Of a stretch of 64,000 nt of DNA, positions 27,010 to 36,829 are shown piece by piece. This DNA comes from Dromiciops gliroides (taxonomy: Eukaryota; Chordata; Mammalia; Microbiotheria; Microbiotheriidae). The number at the start of each line of letters is the position of its first letter. The first letter of the stretch is position 1. The translations under genes were made by a program, and so were the position numbers. The notes under the pieces are model-generated. The model had not been told where the DNA came from, made no database searches, and saw nothing but the letters and a program-made list of their open reading frames with translations. The stretch spans positions 173,435,386-173,499,385 of the forward strand of contig NC_057866.1 in assembly GCF_019393635.1 (NCBI RefSeq), read 5' to 3'.

Positions 27010-27166
27010 GGGCGGCTAGGTGGCACAGTGGATAAAGCACTGGCCCTGGATTCAGGAGTACCTGAGTTCAAATCCGGCCTCAGACACTTGACACTTACTA
27101 GCTGTGTGACCCTGGGCAAGTCACTTAACACCCATTGCCTGGCAAAAAAAAAAAAAAGAAAAGAAA
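27010..27166 (+). mobile_element. Marsupial SINE, sense, 17-bp TSD
   Basis: Complete, with poly(A) and GAAAA units in the tail. Perfect TSD AGAAATTACAAATTACA at 26993-27009 and 27167-27183. Confidence 0.96.
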
Positions 27167-27183
27167 AGAAATTACAAATTACA

Positions 27184-27865
27184 AAATGCCTCATATTTAC
27201 CAAATATGCATATTTATAAAAGCATTTATAGAAAAAATACCTCAATAATGTCATGAATCTGGAATGTGTACATATAAACTCTGATTAAAATATATTTAAA
27301 GGTGAGCAACTTTCAAAACATTGTCTATTGACTAATATTTATTCAGGTCCTTAACTTTATCTCCACCTTGTTCCCTATTTGATTTTGATCTCAATGATGT
27401 GGGGATTCTTTTTAACAATACAGAGCACAACCCAATCATGCTTGCTTCTCTTGATTGAATATTGTTTATGTCCTTCCATAAATTCAACACTGGAGGGTCC
27501 AGCCAACATGCTGAGGAGGGAAGCTTTCCCATATTCTGAAATTTTGTGGATGATAGTGGAGCACATGGCTTATCCTTCTTACCATGTGATCATTCAATTT
27601 TTTTTTTCTGGTCAGACGTTTCTATGATAACATTATTTAAATTTGAAAAATAAGTCAATTCAGTTAAATAAGTACTATTTTCACTAACATATAATTCTAG
27701 AAAAAAATGCCCTTTGGTTGAGTTCTTTATTTTTTATTCACATTCATAAGTGATTTAGGATAGAGAAAACGATTATTTGTAGCATTAAACAAAGGCTGAA
27801 AGCCTGGTGGCTAAGAATATTTAAAATGCACTTTGTCAACATTTTAATGTCATTGTTTTTTGTTT
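27184..27865. other. No exon; unique-looking intron
   Basis: Nothing recognised. Confidence 0.45.
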
Positions 27866-28240
27866 TTTTTTAAATAATTTTTATATGATGCGGGTACCAT
27901 TTGCACATAGGATCAGAACCTCTACAACTGAAAAGGTCCTTAGATAATATCTGGCCTATCCCTCTCATGGTATACATGAGTAAATGGGAGCCAAGAGATG
28001 ATGTTAGATAACTTTGGTCACTGAAGTAGCTACATGAGTAGATCTTAGCTTCAAATGCAGGTCCACAGAAATCACATCCTATGGCCTTTGTTGATTATAA
28101 TGGTTTAAGACCATTTATTTTCCTTTTAAGGAAATTAAAATTAGACCTCTGGGTCTTCTATGTGTTTTTCTTAAGTGTTTTTTTTCTAGAAACGTTGTAA
28201 CTTTATAAAATAAATTCAGAATTCTGCTTTATTCTTTCAT
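27866..28240. repeat. Duplicated segment, copy B
   Basis: Uninterrupted counterpart of 25480-26030: ATGATGCGGGTACCATT, GGATCAGAAC, AATCACATCCTATGG, TTTTCCTTTTAAGGAAATTA, GGTCTTCTATG. The match extends through non-MIR sequence into the AAATAAATTCAG-like tail. Confidence 0.75.
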
Positions 28241-29034
28241 TGTTACTTTGTAAATCTATTGCTTAATTCTCAAAATTATACTATTTCAATATGTAAATTT
28301 TAGAACAAAAACAAAATAAATTGTAAACTTGTAAAAATTTGTGTTTGGACATATATTTGTTATGAACCAGGAATTGAGAACTATTTCCTGTAAATGGACA
28401 TTCCTATTTTCCATTAATGACTCTAGTATGATTTTGTAGCAGCAATCCTTTTCCCCATTTTTGACATTTTGTTGACAAAAGGTACTTTCCTAGGATTCTG
28501 CTTTCCTTACTTCTATTTCATTTGTAATTACCTTGAAAAGACTTATATATAGCCATAATTATGCCACATCTTACCTTTAATTACTTAAAATTATATTGGA
28601 AAAGAAAAAAAAGAAGACACTAAGTATTTATTGAACATAATAAGTAGCTATCCAGGAAACATCAAATATGATACTTATGACTGCTTATGTCTTTCAAATT
28701 GACATATATGTGGACATATATAGTATGTATACTGGAGGTTGGAAAATGTAAAACAATAGGAGAGAGAAGAGAATAAGACTAAAATTTTGGGGGAAAATTT
28801 CTTATGCCAATTTTATTTTAAATTTTTTGAGATACCTTGGGACTTTCTACAAAATTGCATATAGCTTTGACTATGAGCAACTATAATCTTTCTAATTGTC
28901 CTATATGAAGACAAGCTCTAGACCAATACTTATTCTCTTACTTAGCTTTTTAAATGGGAGCATGTATATTCTTACCATATATGAATTAAACATGAAGGTA
29001 GTTGGCACTTTTATTTAGTAACTCTAAAAGAGTT
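28241..29034. other. No exon; AT-rich intron
   Basis: Nothing recognised. Confidence 0.45.
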
Positions 29035-29048
29035 AAAATAAAACACAA

Positions 29049-29207
29049 GGGGCAGCTAGGTGGCACAGTGGATAGAGCACCGGCCCTGGAGTCAGGAGTA
29101 CCTGAGTTCAAGTCCAGCCTCAGACACTTAACACTTACTAGCTGTGTGACTCTGGGCAAGTCACTTAACCCCAATTGCCTCACTAAAAACAAAAAACAAA
29201 CAAAAAA
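29049..29207 (+). mobile_element. Marsupial SINE, sense, 14-bp TSD
   Basis: Complete; A-box GGTGGCACAGTGGATAGAGC. Perfect TSD AAAATAAAACACAA at 29035-29048 and 29208-29221. Confidence 0.96.
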
Positions 29208-29221
29208 AAAATAAAACACAA

Positions 29222-30405
29222 CTCAAGACTCAGCATGGGTCCACTGAATATGTAAAGAAACTTTAAATTCTTATGCTATGTTGTATACTTGTTTTAGGTT
29301 CCTTTTGACTTTTGCTTGAGGCTTCAGTGGGCTAGAAGTAGGGAAAGTTTCCTCTTCAAAGTCGATGTTTGAGTCTGATGCCTCTTTCTGAAAATTTTTC
29401 TACACAATTGAGGTAAACCATAGAAACATGCTTTTGTATGACCAAATGTCTCTTAATTTTTGCTTTTAAACCTTATCCAGGTATTTCTTAATATTCCAAT
29501 TTCTGCAGTAATACCTGTAAAACTTCAGATAGCCTCTAACTTCTGCCGAAGTGTACTTGAAATTTACTTAAGTTAAATGAATATAGAAATATTTTTTCTC
29601 AGTTAACAAACCTTTCCTGGTCCTGTTCAGTTACAGTAATGGCCATCTTACATTAGTTCTAGTATTTTGCTTAAGAAAGAAGGAACTCTTTTTTCAAGGC
29701 TCTTGTTATATTCCTACTATGGCAGTTAAGTGTTTTCTAGCTTATCTTTTTCTTTTATAAATATCCATTCATTATTCATGGAAAATGTTTCCTTTTCTTT
29801 TACAACATTTTAATGGAATTGTTAGATTGTCTAAAAGATAGAAATGATCAGCGAGGTGCTGTTCCTTTCTGAGATAATCAGGTGAGTTTTAGAATTAAGG
29901 TAGATGCTAGATTGGGAGGTGTGCTTTTTGCCTTTAAAATGACAATATTTTCTGTGCTAGCATGGATAATCATATTGATATCAAAGCCACTGTAACATGC
30001 ATTGATTTCTACACTTTCTTAGTGAATTTCTTCTTTGCAACATTATTAGTGACTCCAGACTTTTGTGGGATTATGGAAAGGTATAGAGAGAACGTTTACA
30101 ATTTCAATAAACAACAACAAATAACTTTGTAAATAAAAACATACACTCAGGTTGAAGATATGTTTAAAACATGATATTAAATATTGATCAAAAGGCTCTG
30201 TGGATTTTTGAACAATATAAAAGAATAATATCATTAATTTAAAGATGAACATACCTTATGATGTACAAAGGATAAAATTAGATCTATTCATTAAGGTGTT
30301 TTTTTTTACTATTTTAAAAGATTTGAATGAATTAAAAACTATAGCTGATATTTTAGAGAATCATTCAACAATAACAAATATATTTCCCTGAACTTTAAGG
30401 TTTGC
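29222..30405. other. No exon; AT-rich intron
   Basis: Nothing recognised. Confidence 0.45.
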
Positions 30406-30515
30406 CAATCAGCAACAATTTATTAAGTTCCTACTGGCATTATAATAAGTGCTGGAGATAAAAAGACAAAGGGAAAAAAAAAACAATCTGTTCACAAGGG
30501 GCTTACATAAAAAGC
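30406..30515 (-). mobile_element. L2 3' end, antisense
   Basis: CAATTTATTAAGTTCCTACT, then AAGTGCTGGAGATAAAAAG and CACAAGGGGCTTAC, the antisense L2 terminal sequence. Confidence 0.65.
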
Positions 30516-30725
30516 ACTTTACAAACATTAATTCTTTTGATTCTCCTAACCACCTTGTAAGGTAAGTGCTATTATTTTGCCTGTTCTTCCCATTTGGGAC
30601 TGTGAGACTCTCAGAGGTTAAGCAGTTTTCCTTTAATTACATAGCCAATAAGGCAGAGGTGGGTTTAAAACAGACAGCCTACTGATACCAAAATCCAGTA
30701 CTCTTTCCAGAATGCCACTCTGATG
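30516..30725 (-). mobile_element. MIR-type CORE-SINE, antisense
   Basis: AAAGCACTTTACAAACATTA, CTCCTAACCACCTTGTAAGG, then CTCAGAGGTTAAGC and a decayed head ending AATGCCACTC. Confidence 0.75.
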
Positions 30726-31119
30726 CTCCGAGTACATTATTGTAACCTGAGGCCAAATATTAATAGGCATTTTTTATAAGTTTTAGAATAAAAATAATGA
30801 AATTTCTAGACTGAAGTATACTTAATATTTAACATTTTTCTCAGAAGTCTGAGCACTTATGAAAAACAGCATCTAACAGTCACATTACAGCTGCATCCAG
30901 GATACCAATAAATTGATACAATCTATGGATTTAGGATGTCAAGCCATTTGGAGATGTTACAACCTCTTAGATCAACATTATGCATTTTAAAATGTTTCCA
31001 AACACATGTTTACAAGAGAGATTGTGGTGGCTTTTCTGGGGCAGTTTAAATTATTTCCTTGATGTCTTTTGTTTTGAATAAGTACCAAATATATGTTTTA
31101 GAACCTGTTCTTACAATGG

Positions 31120-31245
31120 CAATCAATCTATCAACCACCATTTATCAATCATTTATTAAGTGTCAGGTACTATGTTCAAAGGGAAAGCAGACATTTCCTG
31201 CCCTTAAGGGACTTATTTTTAAACTCCATGGCAGAATTTGCCTTA
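31120..31245 (-). mobile_element. L2 3' end, antisense
   Basis: ATCATTTATTAAGTGTCAGG, TACTATGTTC, CCTGCCCTTAAGGGACTTAT. Confidence 0.65.
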
Positions 31246-31374
31246 TCCAGCTTTATCTTTAGCAACACTTGTCCAGGACATTCCTGCAAATCTGTAATCA
31301 GGGATCCACCTAATATGATGCTAGTCTTCCTGTGCAAATATTTTATAACCACAGTGTCAGTGCTTTGGGGTGCA

Positions 31375-31580
31375 ATATAGATAGTACAGTAGAGAGAACT
31401 CAGGATTGAGAACCTAATGACTTGGTTTTAAATCCCACTCTTTTCATTTACCACCTATATGACCTTAGGTAAATCATGTAACTACTCAACCAAACCTCAA
31501 TTTCTTTATGATAAATAATGAAGGGGTTGGACTTATTGGCCTGTAAGATCCCTCTTACAGCTCTAGATCTGTGATCCTAG
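31375..31580 (+). mobile_element. MIR3-like SINE, sense
   Basis: TAGATAGTACAGTAGAGAG head, GGTTTTAAATCCCACTC B-box region, TATGACCTTAGGTAAATCA CORE, and the GGTTGGACTTATTGGCCTG end. Confidence 0.75.
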
Positions 31581-31706
31581 TTTTACCTTGAAAGAATCAA
31601 GTATAATTATTGCCTAAGGAGCCCTTTTTTGGAAGCTCAAGAAAGAAAACATACCTTACAATTTACAAGAGCATTGGGAAAGGACAACTTTAGCAAAGAT
31701 GAGAGC

Positions 31707-31707
<1 letters not shown>

Positions 31708-31804
<97 letters not shown>
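31708..31804. repeat. (CT)n-(CA)n compound microsatellite
   Basis: About 28 CT dinucleotides followed by about 20 CA dinucleotides. Confidence 0.98.
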
Positions 31805-31844
31805 TTGCTCACTCTCTCACACTCATAATTATCCTGCATTTCTA

Positions 31845-32210
31845 GTCTTTTTATACAGTACTCCTGTCCACCCACTCTAAAACCCAGCCATATTGGACAA
31901 TTGCCTGTTCCTTGTACACAAAACTCTAACACCATTGCAGTGCCTTTGCATTCCTGGAAAGTTCTCACTTCTCACCTCTGCCTCTTAGAATTCCTGACTT
32001 CCTTAAAGAGACAAGCTATGTTCTACAGGTACCTTCTTCCCCTAACTACTAGAGCTAATATGTATTTATTAATTTACTTATCATTTCCATTAGAATGTAA
32101 ACTTCTCGAGGGCAGGAACTATATTTGCATTTAAAATATTTTATTCATAAAACTTAGCATAATACTTGGCAATCCTAAGTGCTTAATAACTATTTTAATT
32201 GAGTGATTAA
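31845..32210 (+). mobile_element. L2 ORF2 end and 3'UTR, sense
   Basis: GCAGTGCCTTTGCATTCCTG, CTCGAGGGCAGGAACTATAT and CCTAAGTGCTTAATAACT follow the L2 3' end. Confidence 0.7.
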
Positions 32211-32705
32211 TTGCATTTGTGTGTATGCAGGGAGATGAGGATATTTGTAAAATCATTTCTGTGGGACATGATTTCATCTTATTCCACTGCCTATCTGTTC
32301 TTACCAAAGGTATTGATGTCTTATTTTAATGAGAGGTGGAAGAAACTCAGACATGATTGAGATTTGACTCCAATGTGGATGTTTTTGAAAGGTAGTTCAG
32401 AAGTACTTCCATAATTTATATTTGTAATAATTACTAGCTCACCTTTCCCATTTTTACCTGGTCCTCAAAGGAGAAACGTTTAGAAGTCTTTGCAGAAAAA
32501 CAAATAAGAATAACAAAAGGTATAATAGCCTACATCCATATGGTGTTTTGTAGCTTGTAATGAACCTTCACACACATGTTATTTTACTTGAGGGTCACAG
32601 CATATATGAAGATGATGCTACTGTCTCATTGGTAGGAGGGCATTGGGTTTGACCAATTTTTCTTACAGTGCAGATGAATTTGCATAGTTTTCTCCAAAAT
32701 GTTTT
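32211..32705. other. No exon; intron
   Basis: Nothing recognised. Confidence 0.45.
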
Positions 32706-32720
32706 TCAAAATATTCTTTT

Positions 32721-32805
32721 TTTTTTTTTAAATGTTAGCTATTTATTTATTTTTTGGGGTCAGGGCAATGGGGGTTAAGTGACTTGCCCACGGTCACACA
32801 GCTAG
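32721..32805 (-). mobile_element. Severely 5'-truncated marsupial SINE, antisense
   Basis: Only the CORE end (GGGTTAAGTGACTTGCCCA, GGTCACACAGCTAG) and a long T/A-rich tail remain. They are bounded by the perfect 15-bp TSD TCAAAATATTCTTTT at 32706-32720 and 32806-32820. Confidence 0.92.
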
Positions 32806-33090
32806 TCAAAATATTCTTTTACAAAAATTTCACATTTACAGGAGGCTGACCTGGGTTTAGGAAAACAGGACGTAGATAATGATGTTTGTTTTTAGAATAG
32901 GCTTTGTGATTTCAGAGATTTAATCAGTGTGGATGACTTTTAGTGTGGAAGCTTCCTTCAGTGAAGCTGACAGGAAATTTCTTGGTAATATAGTCTTATG
33001 GTGAGGCTAGGATTTTGAGATGTAAGTGATTTGTCTAGGATCACATATCTATTGTGCAGGAATTATTGTTTTTTTTTTTTCTCCAGCACA

Positions 33091-33134
33091 TAGCAAAGCT
33101 CCTTATACACAATAGCAAAGTTCCTTATATATAA
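33091..33134 (+). repeat. 22-bp tandem duplication
   Basis: TAGCAAAGCTCCTTATACAC (33091) is repeated as TAGCAAAGTTCCTTATATAT (33113), with few differences. Confidence 0.75.
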
Positions 33135-33171
33135 TATTGTTTAATAAATATTTCTTGAACTGAATAGAATG

Positions 33172-33232
33172 TTTCAGTCAGTCAATAACATTTATTAAAT
33201 CCCAACTATGTGCCAGGCACTGTGCTAAGTTT
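33172..33232 (-). mobile_element. L2 3' end fragment, antisense
   Basis: AACATTTATTAAATCCCAAC and TATGTGCCAGGCACTGTGCT. Confidence 0.75.
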
Positions 33233-33320
33233 GAGACTTGAACCTAGATTTTTATGACACCAAAGGCAGAACTCTATTCATTCCCATGTTACTTTTCTAA
33301 AGTAAAAATAGTGATTTTTT

Positions 33321-33467
33321 TGGGGGGTGGGGTGGGGCAATGAGGGTTAAGTGACTTGCCTAGGGTCACACAGCTAGTAAGTGTCAAATGTTGGAGGCCG
33401 AATTTGAACTCAGGTCCTCCTGAATCCAGGGCCAGTGCTTTATGCACTGTGCCACCTAGCTGTCCCC
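33321..33467 (-). mobile_element. Marsupial SINE, antisense, 16-bp TSD
   Basis: Complete. Perfect TSD AAAATAGTGATTTTTT at 33305-33320 and 33468-33483. Its tail is G-rich (GGGGGGTGGGGTGGGG). Confidence 0.95.
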
Positions 33468-33589
33468 AAAATAGTGATTTTTTCAAAAAAAGAACTTACA
33501 TTTAAAAGTTAGATCAATGCTTTAAGCCCTGTCACTTTTTAATGATTATTCTGCTCCCTTGCAACAGTGTTAAGCAAGACAAATCAGTA

Positions 33590-33970
33590 CATCAACCATC
33601 TCTCATAACTTATGCCTCATTTTTTTTACCTACAGTTTGCCCCTTCTCCACTGAGATGAGGGAAACATGCTTCAGTAATATTTCAATGGAATTATGATTA
33701 GTCATTGCTCTAGCCAGATTTCTGATGGCATTCAGTATTATTTACTTTTACATTACTATCATCATTGAGTAAATTTTTCTCCTGGTGTTGTTTACTTAGA
33801 TCTGCATTAAATCAATCAAAACCTCCCAAGTTTCGGTGAATTCTTTATATCTGTCATTACTTACAGCTCAGTAAGGTTCCATGGCACTCACACACATTTC
33901 TTCAGTCCTCTTTCAATGGATGGACACTCTCTTTTGAACATATGCTGTTACTAGTTCATTTGATCCTTGA
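33590..33970 (-). mobile_element. Antisense L1 3' end, degraded
   Basis: CAGCTCAGTAAGGTTCCATG, CTTTCAATGGATGGACACTC and ACATATGCTGTTACT follow the antisense L1 3' end in order. Confidence 0.45.
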
Positions 33971-34299
33971 AGAGTAGAAAACCCCTTTTATCTTCATAGG
34001 CTTTTAGTGCACTGAGAAAAAAAAATCTATGACAGATGGAATGTACGAGGTAAGAGGAATACTCAAGGGTAAAGTACAAAAGTAGAAACTGAGTCACTCA
34101 TTTTCATGCAGAGCCAAAAAATTATGTGTGTACTTCCTCCTGAAGAAACCAGGGTGATAGTCTGGGTATACTAAAAATTCCATTAGAAAGTTAAGTGCCA
34201 CATTCACATATCTATTCCTTCAGTATTCCTTGTTGTGAGATCCATGCAATTGAACATCAGTTTAGATTTAGTTCTTGGATCCATTATTCCTCAGTTCTG

Positions 34300-34489
34300 C
34301 CCTAGTACATCTTGGAGAAGAGACTTTAGGAGGGTCATGCTAGCTGCCTTTAAGTCTTTGAAGGATTATCAGGTGAAAAAAGGATTCAATCTGTTCTATT
34401 CATCTCAAGAGGTGAGATAAAAATAATATGTGAAAATTTCAGAGTTGGAATGAAACTTAATTTAAGGCTGAAGACTAGCAATAACTAGT
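34300..34489 (+). mobile_element. CR1/L3-type LINE 3' part, first piece
   Basis: GTCATGCTAGCTGCCTTTAA and GTCTTTGAAGGATTATCAGG match the CR1/L3 3' region. It is interrupted by a MIR and continues at 34748. Confidence 0.55.
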
Positions 34490-34745
34490 AATAATAATAA
34501 TAATGGAGAGCATTTATTTGACACTTTTTGCAAAGTGCTGTGCAACTATCATCTCAAGTATCCTCACAACAGCCGCTGGAGGGAGGTAGGTGCTTTTATT
34601 ATTCCCACTTTACAGATGAGGAAACTGAAGATTAGAGTGGTTAAATGATTTGCTCATTATCACACAAGGAATAAATGCCTGGAGCCGGATTTTATTGTGG
34701 GTGGACTCTGGGTCCAGTTTGCTATCCATGGAACCACCTCATTGC
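34490..34745 (-). mobile_element. MIR-type CORE-SINE, antisense, near full length
   Basis: CAAAGTGCTGTGCAACTATC, CCTCACAACAGCC, TTTACAGATGAGGAAACTGA and GATTTGCTCATTATCACACA; head ends in CTATCCATGGAACCACCTC. Inserted in the CR1/L3 element. Confidence 0.8.
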
Positions 34746-34747
34746 CT

Positions 34748-34920
34748 GAAGGAGAGCTAATCCCAAAGTGTAATGAGCTGCCAAGACAGATAGAGAGTTC
34801 TCGTTCAATAGCCATCATTTAACTTCTTTGGGGTATGTTGTTGGGAGGGTTCTTTTTCAGATGTTAGTTGGACTAAATGACCTCCAAGATCTTTTTCAAC
34901 TCTGAAATTCTATGATTATT
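34748..34920 (+). mobile_element. CR1/L3-type LINE 3' end, second piece
   Basis: GTAATGAGCTGCCAAGACAG, then GTTGGACTAAATGACCTCCA and AACTCTGAAATTCTATGATT, the characteristic terminus. Confidence 0.6.
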
Positions 34921-35309
34921 CGTCTGTTATTTTTATTAACACATTGTATTTATCTTGAGCATCACCAATTCCTATCTCTGCAACGTAGCAGTGATGCAAT
35001 GGAAGAAATGATCTGGAGGATTAGGCAGTTTTGTAGGACTTTTAATTTCAATTTCCTTGAGGAGTTTGGAGAGATGCAAAATTTAAGGTGATAAAGTCTG
35101 TAAAAATGAACATAAGGATTGAAAGGTAATTTTGGTCAACATACTGCTTTGGTAATTTGAGTTACCCCACCAAAAGCTCTTCCCTGTGGCCCAGATATCT
35201 TTTCTTTATTTGAACTCTTTCTTGGTCATCTTGGAAGTTCCATATGTTCGTTGCTTCTCTCTTCCAAATCTATAAATTTAGCATTATTCTCTCTCCTGCA
35301 TTCTAATCT

Positions 35310-35953
35310 TCTGTATTTCTATCTGACTGTAATACTTTCACCTCAAATTTAATGTGTCTAAAATTGAACTCACCCTCTTTTGCCATAAACTTGCCCTTCC
35401 TACAGACTTTCCTATTCCTTTTGATATTACTTTTTGTCCATGGTCTAGTTACCCCGGCCACCTGCCTTGTAATCATACTCTATTTTTGCTTCTTCTTCAC
35501 CTCTCATGTCCCATAAATTGCTCCTTTCTCTGCATCTTTTGCCTTTGTATTTGTATTCAACTCTTCTGTCTACTCAAATAATTACCACCCTATTTCAGGT
35601 CCTCCTCAATTCTCCCGCATCCTTCTATTGAAAAAGCCTCATAATTGGTGTCATTTCTCCAAGACTCTCCCTCTCCAAACCATTCCCCTCACAGATACCA
35701 AAGTAATCTTGCTAAATCACACAAATTACCATGTCACTAACCCCCTTTATCAAGAAGTTTCTGCAACTCCTTACCTCTGGGATAAAATATTCAGTCTTTG
35801 ATCATTTTACAGTCTGACTCCAATCTACCTTTTTAGACTTATTTCACATTAGTCACCTTAAAACACTAAGTATTCTCATCCTGACTTTTCATTTTAAGCT
35901 GTTCCCTCCATGGCTTTATTTAGACTGCAACCCTCACTGATAATTCACTTTTT
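35310..35953 (+). mobile_element. L2 ORF2 C-terminal part, sense
   Basis: A short frame from 35354 reads MSKIELTLFCHK, recalling the L2 C-terminal motif (MSKTEL..F). CTCCAATCTACC and CAGTCTGACTCC follow in L2 order. Split from its 3' end by a SINE. Confidence 0.75.
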
Positions 35954-36105
35954 TTTGTTTTTTTTTTGGTTGGACAAAGAGGTTAAGTGACTTGCCCAAG
36001 ATCACACAGCCAGTAAGTGTTAAGTGTCTGAGGCTGGATTTGAACTCAGGTCCGCCTGACTCCAGGGCCAGTGCTCTATCCACCGTACCACCTAGCTGCC
36101 CCCCA
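35954..36105 (-). mobile_element. Marsupial SINE, antisense, inside L2
   Basis: Complete. TSD ATAATTCACTTTTT (35940-35953) and ATAATGCACTTTTT (36106-36119). Confidence 0.94.
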
Positions 36106-36119
36106 ATAATGCACTTTTT

Positions 36120-36392
36120 ATCTTCTTCTGAAAAGTACAGATTCTTTTAAGGCCAGCTTATGGCCCACTTCCTACAAGAAGTCATTCTATATATCCCTCC
36201 TTGTTTGTTAGTCTTCTTACTTCTCAAGTTCTCTTATATTTATCTGTTGACATGCTATAATTTCCATTAAAATGTTAGCTCCCTGAAGCCAAGGGTCATT
36301 TAAAATATTTTTGTCTTTATATTTCCAATTCTTACCACATTGCATTGCATGTAGTATGCACTTAATAAATACTTGTTAAACTCAAATTAATG
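36120..36392 (+). mobile_element. L2 3' end, sense (continuation)
   Basis: CCACTTCCTACAAGAAGTC, TTAGCTCCCTGAAGCCAAGG and TGCACTTAATAAATACTTGT, the L2 terminus. Confidence 0.8.
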
Positions 36393-36534
36393 TTTCTTAC
36401 CTTCCCATGCTCACTGTGGCCATGTTGGTGATACATCCTATCAGAGAGATAAGGAAAAGCTAACTTTAAATAGTAATGTTGTAGATACCAGTTTTCACTT
36501 TTATAAAATTTCCAATATTTATATAAGCCATCAC

Positions 36535-36815
36535 TTAGCCCAGGGTCTGACAGTGTGATTATTTTTCAGTTGTGTCTGAATCTTTATCATGTATGTCATT
36601 TGGGTTTTTCTTTGGCAAAGATACTGGAGTAGTTTGCTATTTCCTTCCTTGCTATTTTCTTGCTCATTTTATAGATAAGGAAACTGAGGCAAATGAAGTT
36701 AAGTGACTTGCCCAGGGTCACATTAACTAGTAAGTCTCTGAGGCTAGATTTGAACTCAAGAAGATGAGTTTTCCTAACTCCAAGACCAGCACTCTATCCA
36801 CTAAGCCACTTAGCT
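36535..36815 (-). mobile_element. Marsupial MIR variant with unique 3' extension, antisense
   Basis: TTTGGCAAAGATACTGGAGT, AGTTTGCTATTTCCTTCC, ATAAGGAAACTGAGGC, GACTTGCCCAGGGTCAC and GAAGATGAGTTTTCCTAACT, in order. Confidence 0.82.
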
Positions 36816-36829
36816 TATAGATAGTAAGT

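Noticed and set aside
35354..35581. 75-codon frame as a host gene
   Set aside because: It is part of the L2 ORF2 C-terminal region and lies within a recognisable L2 copy with its 3' end downstream.
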